Below, in pieces: positions 32,483-42,529 of a stretch of DNA of 64,000 nucleotides. Both the position numbers and the translations under genes were made by a program. The stretch covers positions 124,001 through 188,000 of the forward strand of contig JAYWVB010000012.1 of the NCBI GenBank assembly GCA_039881045.1. The letters run 5' to 3'. Under the pieces are notes generated by a model, which was not told the DNA's origin, searched no databases, and saw only the letters and a list, made by a program, of their open reading frames with translations. Positions within the stretch are counted from its first letter, which is position 1, and each line of letters begins with the position of its first letter. Source of the DNA: Chaetomium olivaceum (Eukaryota; Ascomycota; Sordariomycetes; Sordariales; Chaetomiaceae).

Positions 32483-32979
32483 CTTGTCCTTTCCAGGTAG
32501 CGTTGCGTCAAAGGCATGAACACCACTCGTCGAGGGTGGGAGAGAAAGAGGGGCGGGAAGTGGAAATCCACGCTTCACAGTGCGCCGTGTTTTTGGCGCT
32601 TGTCCGCCGTGTTGGCGGAATTCCGCCCAGGACCGCTGACAAATTTGAGCCACAGTGTGAGCTTAAAGGTACAGTTTGAACTGCATGGCTTCACTCTTGC
32701 CCAAAAGGGTAGGTGATAATCAAGAGCAACTGGACTTCGTAGATATCAAGGCGGAGATCCTCTTCCGCGAACTTGTCGCACCTATGTACATACATAGGTA
32801 CACAGTCCAGAATAACACAAGAACCACCTCCTGTAAACTACATGTACCTAGGTACATAATACCCTATTTGTTTCCCTTTTGATATCAACCCCATCAGAGG
32901 TCACAGATCCCAAAGTTTTCCCGATTTACTATTTGAAGACGTTCAAATTGTTTTGATCCGGAACTCGCTGTACTTAGAA
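32483..32979. promoter_or_regulatory. divergent promoter between Zn2Cys6 factor and NmrA-like gene
   Basis: 497-bp bidirectional region. It contains the palindrome TACCTAGGTA at about 32845-32854. No coding exon was seen. Shared control of both genes is an inference from orientation alone. Confidence 0.45.
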
Positions 32980-33963
32980 ATGAGCAATCCCTCGGTATTC
33001 GTTTGTGGTGCCACCGGTGCTCAGGGTGGTCGGCTTGCCCACCGCCTTCGAGCCATTGGTTGGGGTGTGCATACGACCGTGAGGAATCCAAACTCACCGG
33101 CCGCTCAGTCCCTACTGTCTATCGGCGTTGAGATTGCCTTTGGTGACTGGTACGTTAACGACCATCATCCGTCATCCGGGAACCCAACTGACACCGAGCT
33201 TTCAACTTTGAACAGGAACGACGAAGCCGCCCTCAAGAAAAGCCTCGCCGGCTGCCAAATGCTCTTCCTCAACCTCTACCCCACTCTCCACGACATCCCT
33301 CTCGAGCTCTCCCAAGCCCAAACCATCCTCCGCCTCGCCAAATCTGCCCACATCCGGCACCTAATCTACTCCTCCAGCATCCCCCTCCCCACCACCGACC
33401 CAACCAGCCTCCCGGCCCTCGCACGCGCCTCCAAGCAACACATCGAACAAGCCACCCGCAACGCGGGCATCCCAACCTGGACGATCCTCCGCCCCACCTA
33501 CTTCATGACCAACCTCATCCGGCCCAACGTTGACCGCCTGTACCCGGGGGCCTCCGAGACAGGCGTCTTCACGCTCGCCCTGCGGCCCGACACACGCTTG
33601 GCGCTGATCGACCCAGACGACATCGCACAGTTTGCGGTGGCCGCGTTCCAGGACCCGGGACGGTTCCATGGCCAGACGATCGATCTCGCGGGTGAGGCTA
33701 CGCCCGTGAGCGAGGTGCTGGGTTTGTTGTCGCGCGCGGCGGGGAGGCAGTTGAAGGGGAGGTATTTGTCGGATGAGGAGGTGGAGGAGAGGAAGGGAAT
33801 GGAGGCGTTTTTGAGCGGGCAGGTGGATCTGAGGGAGGCGGCGGTGCTGGTGGATGTGGAAAAGGTTAGATGTTTTTGGGGGGTGGAGATGGGGAGGTTG
33901 GAAGGGTTTTTGGAAAGGGAGAAGCGGACTGTGAAGGACACGTTTGGTGGATTGGAACGTTGA
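32980..33963 (+). CDS. NmrA-like NAD(P)-binding family protein
   Basis: ATG at 32980, exons 32980-33149 and 33216-33963, 305 aa. The Rossmann glycine motif is at the N-terminus (VFVCGATGAQGGRLAHRL), followed by VHTTVRNPNSPAAQSL and, after splicing, FGDWNDEAALKKSLAGC. Further landmarks are HLIYSSSIPLP, WTILRPTYFMTNLI and RLALIDPDDIAQFAVAAF. These proteins bind NAD(P) as redox sensors or act as reductases. The 66-bp intron (GTACGT ... AACAG) is a multiple of three without a stop, so a retained form adds 22 residues. The spliced reading matches the family better. Confidence 0.85.
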   Translation: MSNPSVFVCGATGAQGGRLAHRLRAIGWGVHTTVRNPNSPAAQSLLSIGVEIAFGDWYVNDHHPSSGNPTDTELSTLNRNDEAALKKSLAGCQMLFLNLYPTLHDIPLELSQAQTILRLAKSAHIRHLIYSSSIPLPTTDPTSLPALARASKQHIEQATRNAGIPTWTILRPTYFMTNLIRPNVDRLYPGASETGVFTLALRPDTRLALIDPDDIAQFAVAAFQDPGRFHGQTIDLAGEATPVSEVLGLLSRAAGRQLKGRYLSDEEVEERKGMEAFLSGQVDLREAAVLVDVEKVRCFWGVEMGRLEGFLEREKRTVKDTFGGLER

Positions 33964-34604
33964 TCAGCTAGTAGTTGGGTATGAAGCAAAACAAAAGGAT
34001 ATACCGAGCTGTGCACCTGGTAATGATGGTTAGGTACATGTATGGTTTGAGTTGTGGGTTTGACTATGCGGGCAAGAGACCTTGGGCTGAGGGAACTTGT
34101 ATATTGAAAAAGCTGTAACATTTAGTTCATAACTCTTTCCCCTCTACCTTTTCCGGTACCCCTTCATGGATAACGCCGGGCGTATTACAATAATTCGAGA
34201 TAAAATCTCAGGGCGCTCAAATGGAAAACCGGAAAAGAATCCAGTACAAGGAGCATCACTACAATCACAACCAAGTTAGTTCCTAGCTAAATTTATGCTC
34301 AATGTCAAGGACGCAAGTCAAAATCGACCTCTGAGATGATGGTAAGAAATTTCAAGTTTGGGGATCACTACGGTAACCCTTGGTGAGCAGCATTCCCGAG
34401 TTAATGTCCCACAAGCTATGTCAGATGCAGCGGCTACTTCATACTAAGAATCATAGTTGATGAAGACAAGCTGTCCGGGTACCTAAAACACCATACACGA
34501 TACTAACTAGCTGGAGCCCCGTTCCAGCTGGTAGCGGCCTACTCAATGTCTTCAATGTTCTGGGCCTCGTCTTGTGTTTCGTTTCCACGCCACGACAAAG
34601 CGTG
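33964..34604. other. intergenic, AT-richer
   Basis: No coding frame recognised; start of a gene-poor stretch that extends to 39.8 kb. Confidence 0.45.
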
Positions 34605-34967
34605 CTAAACTCTAGCTGCGTTGAATTTGATTGCCGGAGTGGTTTGAGTGCAACTTTCAGGGTTCTTTCTGCCGTCCGTTACTTTCTTTACTTGCTTGAC
34701 GCTGAGCTTCTTTGGCTGCCTGGCGGTCTTCCCGTATCCTGCGCCACACAAGCACAGTCCGCAATTCTCGGTCACTCCCAGAAATAAGCACGCGAGTAAG
34801 ATTAAACCCATCACACCAGCGACAAGGTAAACGATCCACATCCCATCGTCTTTACCAGACTTATTGTGTTGTTGTTCCTCCGACATTGGTTGTTGCTCTG
34901 GGGTTGGTAGCCCTGCTGCTGCCACAAACATTACCATCAAGCTCATGAGTTTGATATTGGTCAACAT
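34605..34967 (-). CDS. short single-pass membrane protein, family A member 1
   Basis: 120 aa, start MLTNIKLMSLMVMFVAAAGLPTPEQQP with a predicted signal peptide ending near GLP. Then come a short Gln/Glu-rich ectodomain, one membrane segment (MWIVYLVAGVMGLILLACLFLGV), a CGLCLCGAG cysteine patch and a basic cytosolic tail. The N-terminus and the GAGGTAGAT motif about 90 bp upstream are shared with the ORF at 36805-37281, which marks the pair as paralogues. No known family is recognised. Expression is unproven. Confidence 0.5.
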   Translation of the reverse strand: MLTNIKLMSLMVMFVAAAGLPTPEQQPMSEEQQHNKSGKDDGMWIVYLVAGVMGLILLACLFLGVTENCGLCLCGAGYGKTARQPKKLSVKQVKKVTDGRKNPESCTQTTPAIKFNAARV

Positions 34968-36804
34968 TATGACTGGAGGTACCTATAATCCCGGCGAGTC
35001 TGCTTTGTGGTGAATAGTGTGTCTAGCTGGATTTTCGATGGTGGGTGGCGGGTTGGTTGAGGTAGATGTCTCGTGTCCTTGAGGTCTTATATTACCTATA
35101 TGCCTTAGTAAGGGAGCCCTCTGAACAGTTTCAGGTAAGTATGGAGAATAGGGGGTTGTCCCGTGTTTAGATACCCTGTTATTGTAACATTTGGCTTTGA
35201 CTTACCTCTAATCTGTATTCCCTCTATGTTCCAATAGTTCAACTACCAAAATGAGTAAGTCATTTGTTTAGGAATAAATAATTGGGAGACTTTAATACCA
35301 TCATGTTCTTTGTCAGGTACCTACCAAGTTAAAACTACCTAAGGAACATCGGGAGGCGGTGACGGGGCTCGACTTAGATAAGTTGGAGAATAAGCCACGG
35401 GGAGCGACCGAGGGCAGGAAGGGGGGATCTGGGATAAATGGTAGTGAAATGAAGAAGAAGACGGACGTTTGAGTAAATCTGATCTGTGTGTAAGGTATTG
35501 GCTCTGACGTCGAGGGTTGCTCAGCATCTTTCATGTGACCTTGGCCAACGGAGAACCACACTCGCCAATTCCACAGCCAACAATGAGCCTGTTCTGAAAA
35601 TCCCAGGACGGGAAGAAATACATTTCATTTCTGCTCAGCCACGTCATTCAAGTGCCTTAAGTGTGGGAACCTCCGTGTAAGTAAATTTAGGTACCCATTC
35701 TCGCCGAACCGAAAGAGGGTGAAAGGCGTTAGGAACTCTGGCTGACTCTGAAATCAAAACCTGGTTGATAATGTAACAGCAAACATATGGATAAGGCCTG
35801 GAACGGAAGTGATTGACTGTGCTCGAAGATATCTAAGTGGCGATCTAGCATGCATCTTCACGCTGTTGAGCCTTTGCTGGGTGGCGAACTTGGCTCGTTC
35901 GAATCTACCGGATAGGTCGCAAAGGAGAGACAGACCCGCGTTCGTGACGGCCGCCAAGTATGCAAATCGACAAGCAATGTCGTTGCAGTTCCATAACAAT
36001 GACTTATATGAGGTTTTGCTGTCTACCTAAGGTACCGCCGACCCTGATAAGATTCTGCACTGTTGGCGTGGCTTGTCAGCTGTGATCACTCACGTACCTA
36101 GGGTACCTCTGTCCAAGCCTTACTTGTAGACGCCCACCCCAATTGGGAAATTGGATGTCAGAAAGGAGGAGATCGACTATACTCAAATCATTACTCCCTC
36201 CTACTCTGCCTTTGCTGGCTACTACAATAATCGCTAGTATTATTAGAATTGCTATCTTCTAGACAATTCACCAGCTATGTTTTACGACCCCTATCATGGA
36301 CCTATACTGTAAACATTCAAGATGTCAGTGAATAACAAGGAATTTCAACTGCATCTATATATTACATGTACTAACGTTATGCGACACACATTGTAATGTC
36401 AGTTTCATATAAGGTAGGAGATGGCTTGGAAAATAACGTTTGTTGACACAGATACTGCGATTGCAAACCGAAGTCGATGCACCCAAGTGCATGCCCCTTT
36501 GGTAGATGGCCACCGGCACAGTTATCACGAAAGGAAGTTTACTTCTACAGCTGTTAAAAAAAGAATAGACGTGCCTGTTTATCCCCAAAGCTCTAAGAGG
36601 GCTGGACCCTCTAACAACATGGAAACATAAGGACCGCAGATATAGAAGAATGTACCTAAGCAAGAATCGGAAACGGGGTGGGCCTGGCCTTCCGGACACT
36701 GAGAGTTGCGTGCCCCGGTTCACTAGTATACTGAAAGAAACTCTCTACCATTTAAAAAGTAAGATAGGTATATCAAATTATAGAGGTTTATCTGGAATCC
36801 TATT
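34968..36804. other. gene-poor region with palindromic ACCTAGGT motifs
   Basis: Nothing convincing codes here. A minus ORF at 36723-36355 (122 aa) has no signal peptide, no paralogue and an irregular composition, and I regard it as chance. ACCTAGGG/GGTACC palindromes occur at 36028-36110. Confidence 0.4.
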
Positions 36805-37281
36805 CTAATTGGTGGCGGCTTTCGTCACTTCTACGTCCTCAATCTCGTTGACGCTCGCTACCTGCTCAGGCTTGTCGACGCTCTCAGCCTTGTCCGGTGT
36901 CTCGTATCTACCTTTCAATAAGATACGAAATCTCTCTGGTAAAGTGAAATTAGCTGCCTGTGTAGATTCACTGTGGCTTTCACTATTGCTATCCGCATGG
37001 TGGCCGCTTGCTTCAGCATGCTGACAGTTTGTTTGCCGTTCAGCTCGATTGGAAGCAACGCTCCAGCACCATTTCGACTCCTTCCTCTTGGAACCAAGTA
37101 TAACTAGACCTGTAACTAGGAGGACCAGTCCAATACATGTGTACAGGGTAATATTGACATCCCTCTCGTAATCCTGGTTTTTCTTGGATTCATAGGTTGG
37201 CTGTTCCTGTGGGATCGGTAACGCCGCCGCTACCATGAACATTGCCATCATGAAGCTCGTGATTTTGCTATTAGTTAGCAT
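36805..37281 (-). CDS. short single-pass membrane protein, family A member 2
   Basis: 158 aa, start MLTNSKITSFMMAMFMVAAALPIPQEQPT, closely similar in its first 27 residues to the ORF at 34605-34967. After the signal peptide come a short charged ectodomain with one NIT sequon, a membrane segment (LYTCIGLVLLVTGLVILGS), a basic stop-transfer (KRKESK) and a Ser/His/Glu-rich cytosolic tail ending VASVNEIEDVEVTKAATN. The upstream GAGGTAGAT lies about 80 bp from the start codon, as in member 1. Function unknown. Confidence 0.55.
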   Translation of the reverse strand: MLTNSKITSFMMAMFMVAAALPIPQEQPTYESKKNQDYERDVNITLYTCIGLVLLVTGLVILGSKRKESKWCWSVASNRAERQTNCQHAEASGHHADSNSESHSESTQAANFTLPERFRILLKGRYETPDKAESVDKPEQVASVNEIEDVEVTKAATN

Positions 37282-38161
37282 GATGATCGGAGTAGGCCGG
37301 CTTTGGTTAGTGAATGGTGATACTAGGTAGTGCGCTTCTGGTACAGGTCTCAGTGTAGTCGAGGTAGATATATGGTGATTCCAGGGCTTTGTGTTGATAT
37401 ACTATTGTCAAAAAGCCCCCTGATTACTGCTCAGGTTTAACTTTTCAGAACAGACATATGCTCAGCATAATCGCTTTATGGCATCAACACTCAACGTTGT
37501 TTTCCCCACATCACTGTCTGTTCCAAGATGCACGAGGTAAGTGATGTTTATGCACGAGACAAACATCAACAATGGCCGAGGCTACCGAATAAAGCATAAG
37601 GTATTTGCACGATAATAGCACAACCACTAAAACCACAGACTCTTTGTTCAAGGATGAAGAGTCATCTACTGGTATTGATCCTCATCAGTACCTTGGATAC
37701 CCCCCTCGTCCCCCAGCAGTCCATGCGGAATGAGCTGACCCGGAAGGAAAGGACACAGATTCAGCTGAGTGTTGTGGCAATGTTTCGGATCTAAGATAAA
37801 TATGGAACTGCTTAGTTGCCACTCAATCTATATCACGAAATAATGTCGACAATAGGATCAATGAAGGAACCAGAAGCAAGTGGTCTGGCAGGGGTATAAG
37901 CACGTAACCCTGCACATATCATGCACTATGGAGCAACCTAATCTAGGGTTTCTATACCTAGGTTAAACATCAAGACGATAAGGTGCTTAGAAGTTATACT
38001 AAACGGTGTGTTCTATCTCTTGGTATTCTGCCGGCCATTAACCTCGCAGCTAGCATCTGGTGCAACAGCACTCTCGTCGAAGACTTACCTAGGTTCTGTA
38101 CCTACCTAGGTACCTACCCTCTTAATCCATCCCCAACTTCAGTCCCCACCCCACGTAACTT
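37282..38161. other. gene-poor region with ACCTAGGT palindromes
   Basis: No coding frame is supported. Closely spaced palindromes occur at about 37955 and at 38083-38118 (CTTACCTAGGTTC and CTACCTAGGTACC). Confidence 0.4.
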
Positions 38162-38527
38162 TCACGTGGTCCTACCATCCTGAGCGACAGCATTCTTCGC
38201 TGCTGCCAACTTGTACCTTTCAACCCCTATGCGCGCTGCCATCTCAAATGCAGTGTCCTTATCCCGTGTTCGGCGTGTGTTGCGCCGCTTCTTCCACCTC
38301 TCATAGCAGTAGAAGCAAAGTAGGAGGAAGGCGACCGCCCCGGTCACGGATGCGCCGGCTATCACCTCTGGTGTAGGGGAGGGTGTGTCGCGCTTGGTTA
38401 CGGTGACAGTGACGGCCGTGGCACTCTGTGACGGGTGAGTTGACCCGGCTGCTATCGGCGCGGCCTCTACCATATGTGTTAACAACAGGGTTATGATGGC
38501 TGGAGCGCCGGGTTTGGTTGGGAGCAT
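38162..38527 (-). CDS. short single-pass membrane protein
   Basis: 121 aa, start MLPTKPGAPAIITLLLTHMVEAAP with a likely signal peptide. A Thr/Ser-rich ectodomain (SATAVTVTVTKRDTPSPTPE) contains a possible KR processing site. One membrane segment (VIAGASVTGAVAFLLLCFYCY) and a strongly basic tail (ERWKKRRNTRRTRDKD) follow. The layout matches the two paralogues at 34.6 and 36.8 kb on the same strand, but the sequence is different. Function unknown. Confidence 0.5.
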   Translation of the reverse strand: MLPTKPGAPAIITLLLTHMVEAAPIAAGSTHPSQSATAVTVTVTKRDTPSPTPEVIAGASVTGAVAFLLLCFYCYERWKKRRNTRRTRDKDTAFEMAARIGVERYKLAAAKNAVAQDGRTT

Positions 38528-38954
38528 GATGACTTTACGGTTCTCCTGTCGCCACTGGCGACTCCCGTTGTATCGATTTGGGAGGTCTTAGATATAGAGA
38601 TTTGCAAAGATGTGCACCATATTATGACCGTGCCGGGAGCCCTTATAAAACTACCAGGTACCTACCTAGGTTCATGGCACGACTAGATTTTGGAAGTTCA
38701 TTGTTCTTAATCAGACAGGTCCCCTTCAAAGCGACAACACGTTATTATTATCCGTCAGACAAGACGATAAGGGATCTCTATGTCTCGTGCGAACCAGGAC
38801 CGCAAACTTTCTGTGCTCGATCAGAGGTAGTTTATTAAGATTGTATAAAAGTGTGCCGGTCTGCTCACCCTGCCGTCTCACTCTCAGTCACACCACACTA
38901 CAACCACACACTAGAACCACATCATCATTATTTTGCCATACCACATTCAGAAAA
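38528..38954. promoter_or_regulatory. presumed promoter with TATA-like motif
   Basis: TATAAA at 38844-38849, about 110 bp before the start at 38955; the following stretch is CA-rich. ACCTAGGT/GGTACC palindromes occur at 38653-38676. Confidence 0.45.
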
Positions 38955-39350
38955 ATGGCACAGAACCCGTTCATCACCATCTTAGGGGCCATCTTTCTAA
39001 TGGCCTCAATGGGGTGCGTCATGGGAGTCGGCGTTGTGGTCGGTCTCATTTGCGGTATTTTCTTGAGTGCCTGGAGGAACGTACGAGGAACGAGTACTTC
39101 CGAAAGGTTCCTTTGCCTGGAGGAACGTACGAGGAACGAGTACTTCCGAAAGGTTCCTTTGCCTGGAGGAACGTACGAGGAACGAGTACTTCCGAAAGGT
39201 TCCTTTGCCTGGAGGAACGTACGAGGAACGAGTACTTCCGAAAGGTTCCTTTGCCTGGAGGAACGTACGAGGAACGAGTACTTCCGAAAGGTTCCTTTTC
39301 CGAGAAAAACCATGGTATGCTCCAAGCACGGACCACTGTCCCTAGAATGA
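38955..39350 (+). CDS. short hydrophobic-start protein with 46-bp tandem repeat
   Basis: 131 aa from the ATG at 38955. A very hydrophobic N-terminus (ITILGAIFLMASMGCVMGVGVVVGLICGIFL) gives one or two membrane segments. The rest is coded by five perfect 46-bp repeats (39069-39298), so the protein repeat is 46 aa long, read in three phases (GTSTSERFLCLEER, NEYFRKVPLPGG, ERVLPKGSFAWRN). It ends KTMVCSKHGPLSLE. A TATA-like motif lies upstream. The repeat is open in all frames on both strands, so the length of the ORF alone is weak evidence for coding. Confidence 0.4.
   Translation: MAQNPFITILGAIFLMASMGCVMGVGVVVGLICGIFLSAWRNVRGTSTSERFLCLEERTRNEYFRKVPLPGGTYEERVLPKGSFAWRNVRGTSTSERFLCLEERTRNEYFRKVPFPRKTMVCSKHGPLSLE
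39069..39298. repeat. five perfect 46-bp tandem repeats
   Basis: Units begin GCCTGGAGGAACGTACGAGG at 39069, 39115, 39161, 39207 and 39253, and I see no difference between units. Each unit holds AGGAAC and its inverse GTTCCT and could form a short hairpin. Identity of all five units suggests recent expansion. Confidence 0.9.
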
Positions 39351-39407
39351 CCCATAAAAATCCCATAAAAAACCCATAAAAATCCCATAAAAAACCCATA
39401 AAAAAAG
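39351..39407. repeat. 11-bp tandem repeat (CCCATAAAAAT/A)
   Basis: Five CCCATAAAAA units in a row; the 11th base alternates T and A, so the array is effectively a 22-bp dimer repeat. It starts directly after the stop codon of the 38955 ORF. Confidence 0.85.
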
Positions 39408-39784
39408 CCGTGCCATATCTCCCTGTATACTGTGAAGTTTTACTGTGATTATCGTAACGATCGTGGAACGAGCCATCTTGTTTTGCGTGGAGGAACTTGC
39501 CTCTGACGATGAGCGTCTCGAAGTTGGGCTTGGCAGTGGTGGTGCACGGACGGTCTGTTGGGGTCTGTCGGCTGTGGGGTTGGCCCCGCTTTATAAGAGC
39601 CAATGAGATGGCGCAGCCCTAGGCAGCTTCACCGACGACCACGAAAGGATGCAAATTACAGGCCAACAAGATGAGAAGGAAACTATCAATTGGAAGTAGC
39701 CTGTTCCGCTAGAGAAAAGCTGCTAGGACGGAGCGACCGTGGAAAGCTGTACTACGATCCGGCGTCGGAAATCCTAGGGTCTCG
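39408..39784. other. intergenic; 3' flank of the helicase fragment
   Basis: No coding frame. If the helicase belongs to a Helitron, its 3' hairpin and CTRR end should lie here; I could not identify one with confidence. Confidence 0.4.
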
Positions 39785-42099
39785 CTAGAGCGCCGCGTCT
39801 TCTACGTCATCGGTTTCAGTACCCTGGCCAGATTCAGGCATGGCCTCCCATTCTTGAAACCACGACTCGTGCCTGTGGTCTTGCTCGAACCGCCGTCTGG
39901 TCTCCTCACCCCGTCGTTCCAGCTTGAGGATGGCGTCCCTCATGTCTTTATCAAGCACGTTCTTGGGCTCGATGAAGTCACTGCGCGCTGGCTTCCGAAA
40001 CAGATGCAGCCCGTCCCAGCTTTGCGCCCTCGACAGCTGCACGTACAGGCTCATGAAGCTGGGCCGCGTCGCCGTGCCACTCGAGTGGACGCCTTTAAGG
40101 TTGACGAGCACGTTGGAGAACTGCTTGCCCTGGCTCTTCTGATCTGTCATGGCGAAGGCCGGTGTGCAGAGAGGCCCCGTTCGGTGGGTGACCCACCGAA
40201 AACCCGGCTTGCCCCTCCATCTGCCTTCTTTGCCCCGCATTTGGCTCGGGATGGCGACCGTCTTGCTCTTGATTAAAATGGTGCCATTGGGGAGCCCGGG
40301 GATGGCGAGGCCCGCGCTGTCGTCTGACTGAAGGAGGACGGCCACCGGCGGTCCAAGATGAAGAGTCACATCGCTGGCGAGCGCGATGGTGCCGGCGGCG
40401 AGGTCGGGAAAGATGTCGACGGCCTTGAAAGGCGCCCCGTTGACCACCTTCAGCCCGACAAACTGGTTGCGAGTCACCACCACCGGCATGCCTTGCGCGT
40501 AGAAGAAGAGGCCGGGGGTCGGCAGCTGCGAGTCGTCTCCGTAGCGGAGCACGTGGCATAGGTCCCCCGCACTCAATCGCTTCCCCGACTCAGTATCGTG
40601 CTTGGCCGCAAAGACTGAGATGTGCTTGCCGTGGGCACGAGCCCACTGGACGACGGCCGCCATGTTCAGGTCCCACCGGTCTTGGTTCAGAGGCGTGATG
40701 GCTCTCAGGCCATCTACGAAGGAGTACTTGCACGACGGTGTATAGAGGCGTTGGCTCAGCCGCTGGAAGTCCAGCTCTGTCTGCTCCCCACTGCGCAGGC
40801 GCCGGAGGAAGCCCCGCAGCCTTGGACAGCCGGCTGCGCGGACCTGTTCGCGGAGGATGACGACGTTCGTGAACTGGAGGAACAGCTTATGCGCTGCTAG
40901 GTGCTTTGCCGAGCTGTCCGGTCTCTGTCCACCGGGGTCCTTAGGCGTTGGCAAGAGGAGGCTGGTCTGCAGGACGGGGTCGAACTGGAAGAAATCACCA
41001 AAGAACATGACCATCGGGATCCCGCCGAACGGTCGATGCTGGTCGTCTCTGTACTGCTTCAGGGCGGCTGTCCACCGCCGCGAGCGTGAGACCGCCCACC
41101 TGGCTGATCTCGTCGATAACCAGCATGATCATGTTTTTCCACCGCAGCTTCTCTTCTTCCGAGATGTTCTTGGCTGTCGCTGCCCTGCCCTCAAACGCAA
41201 TATTTGCCGCCGAGTGCAGCGTCACTCCGCCGATAAGCGCGGCCGCATTACCGCTGGCGCCCGTCAGGAGCAGCGTGTGGAGACCGTCCTTCAGCCGGAA
41301 CATGTCCTTGATGGCGTGTATGACGCGAGATTTGCCGGTGCCGCCCTCGCCGCCGATGTATTGGAAATGCTGCCGACCCCTCTTCCTGCAGCCGTGTGCC
41401 GCGCTCGTCAAGAAACGCCGCTGGTAGTAAGACTGCCATCGACTGGAGCTTGTTCAGGGTCCAGTGCCTTGTGAGCCCCAGCGCCACATCGACGTATGTT
41501 GCATAACGTCCGAGCTCGAGCCGCATCTGTCCACCCGGGCCGACCCCTTCTGGAGATCTTTCGCATCCGTGAACGGGCAACCGTGGGCTCCCGTGTGGCT
41601 CGCCAGCCTGCGCAGAAGACGGATTCGTTTGCCTGCCCTGGATCTTCGCCGTGACGCTGCTGTCCTCTTTCTTCTGGACCTTCAATACCGCGTCGATCTC
41701 CTCGCGGCTGGGCAATCCCATGCCGCGGAAAGGCGAGTCTTGGAGGTCCTGTAGCATGGTATAGAAATGGCGACCACGCTGGGCAGCATTGTTGTCGTCC
41801 TGGCTTGGGTCAACTGCCCTCGCCTCTTCGTCCAAGCGCCTCAGCGCCGAAGTCGCTGTCATATCTTTGATCTCGCTACCTCGAACCGCTGAAAGGACAT
41901 CCAAGAAGGCTTCGTAGTGGGCCTGTGGATCGATGCCCCCACCATCCAGTCCGACGCCGTCATCGTCCCCCTCCCGGTCCTCAAAGTCAAGCCCGTCGAC
42001 GACGTCTTCGTTTTCCTGTTCTAGCCCTTGCAGCTTTCGGTCAGCACGGGCATCGTTCGCCGAGCCCGCTCCAAAGACTCTCTTCACAATGCACATCAA
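39785..42099 (-). pseudogene. Pif1/Helitron-type helicase, C-terminal part, frameshifted
   Basis: Three minus-strand frames join into one superfamily 1 helicase: 42099 to about 41400 (GDDDGVGLDGGGIDPQAHYEAFLDVLSAV, then TRHWTLNKLQSMAVLLPAAFLDERGT), about 41411-41060 (Walker A GGEGGTGKSRVIHAIKDMF, Walker B MLVIDEISQVGGLTL), and 41014-39785 (FFGDFFQFDPV, VVILREQVRAAG, MPVVVTRNQFVGLKVVNGA, PAFAMTDQKSQGKQF, LYVQLSRAQSWDGLHLF). These are Pif1 motifs I, II, III and the C-terminal motifs. Such genes in fungi are usually the helicase half of Helitrons. No Rep nuclease motif is present and the two frame changes disable it. Helitron origin is an inference. Confidence 0.75.
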
Positions 42100-42529
42100 C
42101 CAGGATCACAGCCTCCAGGTTGATTCTTCAAACAGCATCAGTCTCTGTTGTTAGTGTCACATAAGCAAAGACCTACGGATCGTTGCATCTCCGCCCTCGG
42201 AACCAAACCTATCGTGTTTGTGAAGATACTCCCGAACACACTCCGTCTGTGTCATCACCTCTCGAGCGAGAATCCTTACCAAGTCTGCCAATTCGATACC
42301 TGATATGACGATATGGCTTGCTAGATTGCGTTTCAGAACCCAGCTTAGTGTCGCGGCGTGTTATATGGAAGGTAAGGTTAGATCGTTGCTAAAAGCAGGA
42401 ATTGATTTCCCCACAGTGAGTTCAGCATTTATTCTTCAAGGAACAGCACTCAACATTCTCTGTCCCTCCAGCCTTTCTCCTAGAACTCAATTCTTTATTG
42501 ATAGAAGCTGGAACGCTACTAACGCCGCC
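42100..42529. other. region between divergent helicase fragment and unknown gene
   Basis: No recognised coding exon; possibly the truncated 5' part of the helicase locus. Confidence 0.35.

Noticed and set aside
36355..36723. Minus-strand 122-aa ORF
   Set aside because: No signal peptide, paralogue, or coding-like composition; probably chance.
38888..39603. Long minus-strand ORFs over the 46-bp repeats and CCCATAAAAAT array
   Set aside because: The repeat has no stops in any frame, so these ORFs arise automatically; there is no start context or other coding sign.
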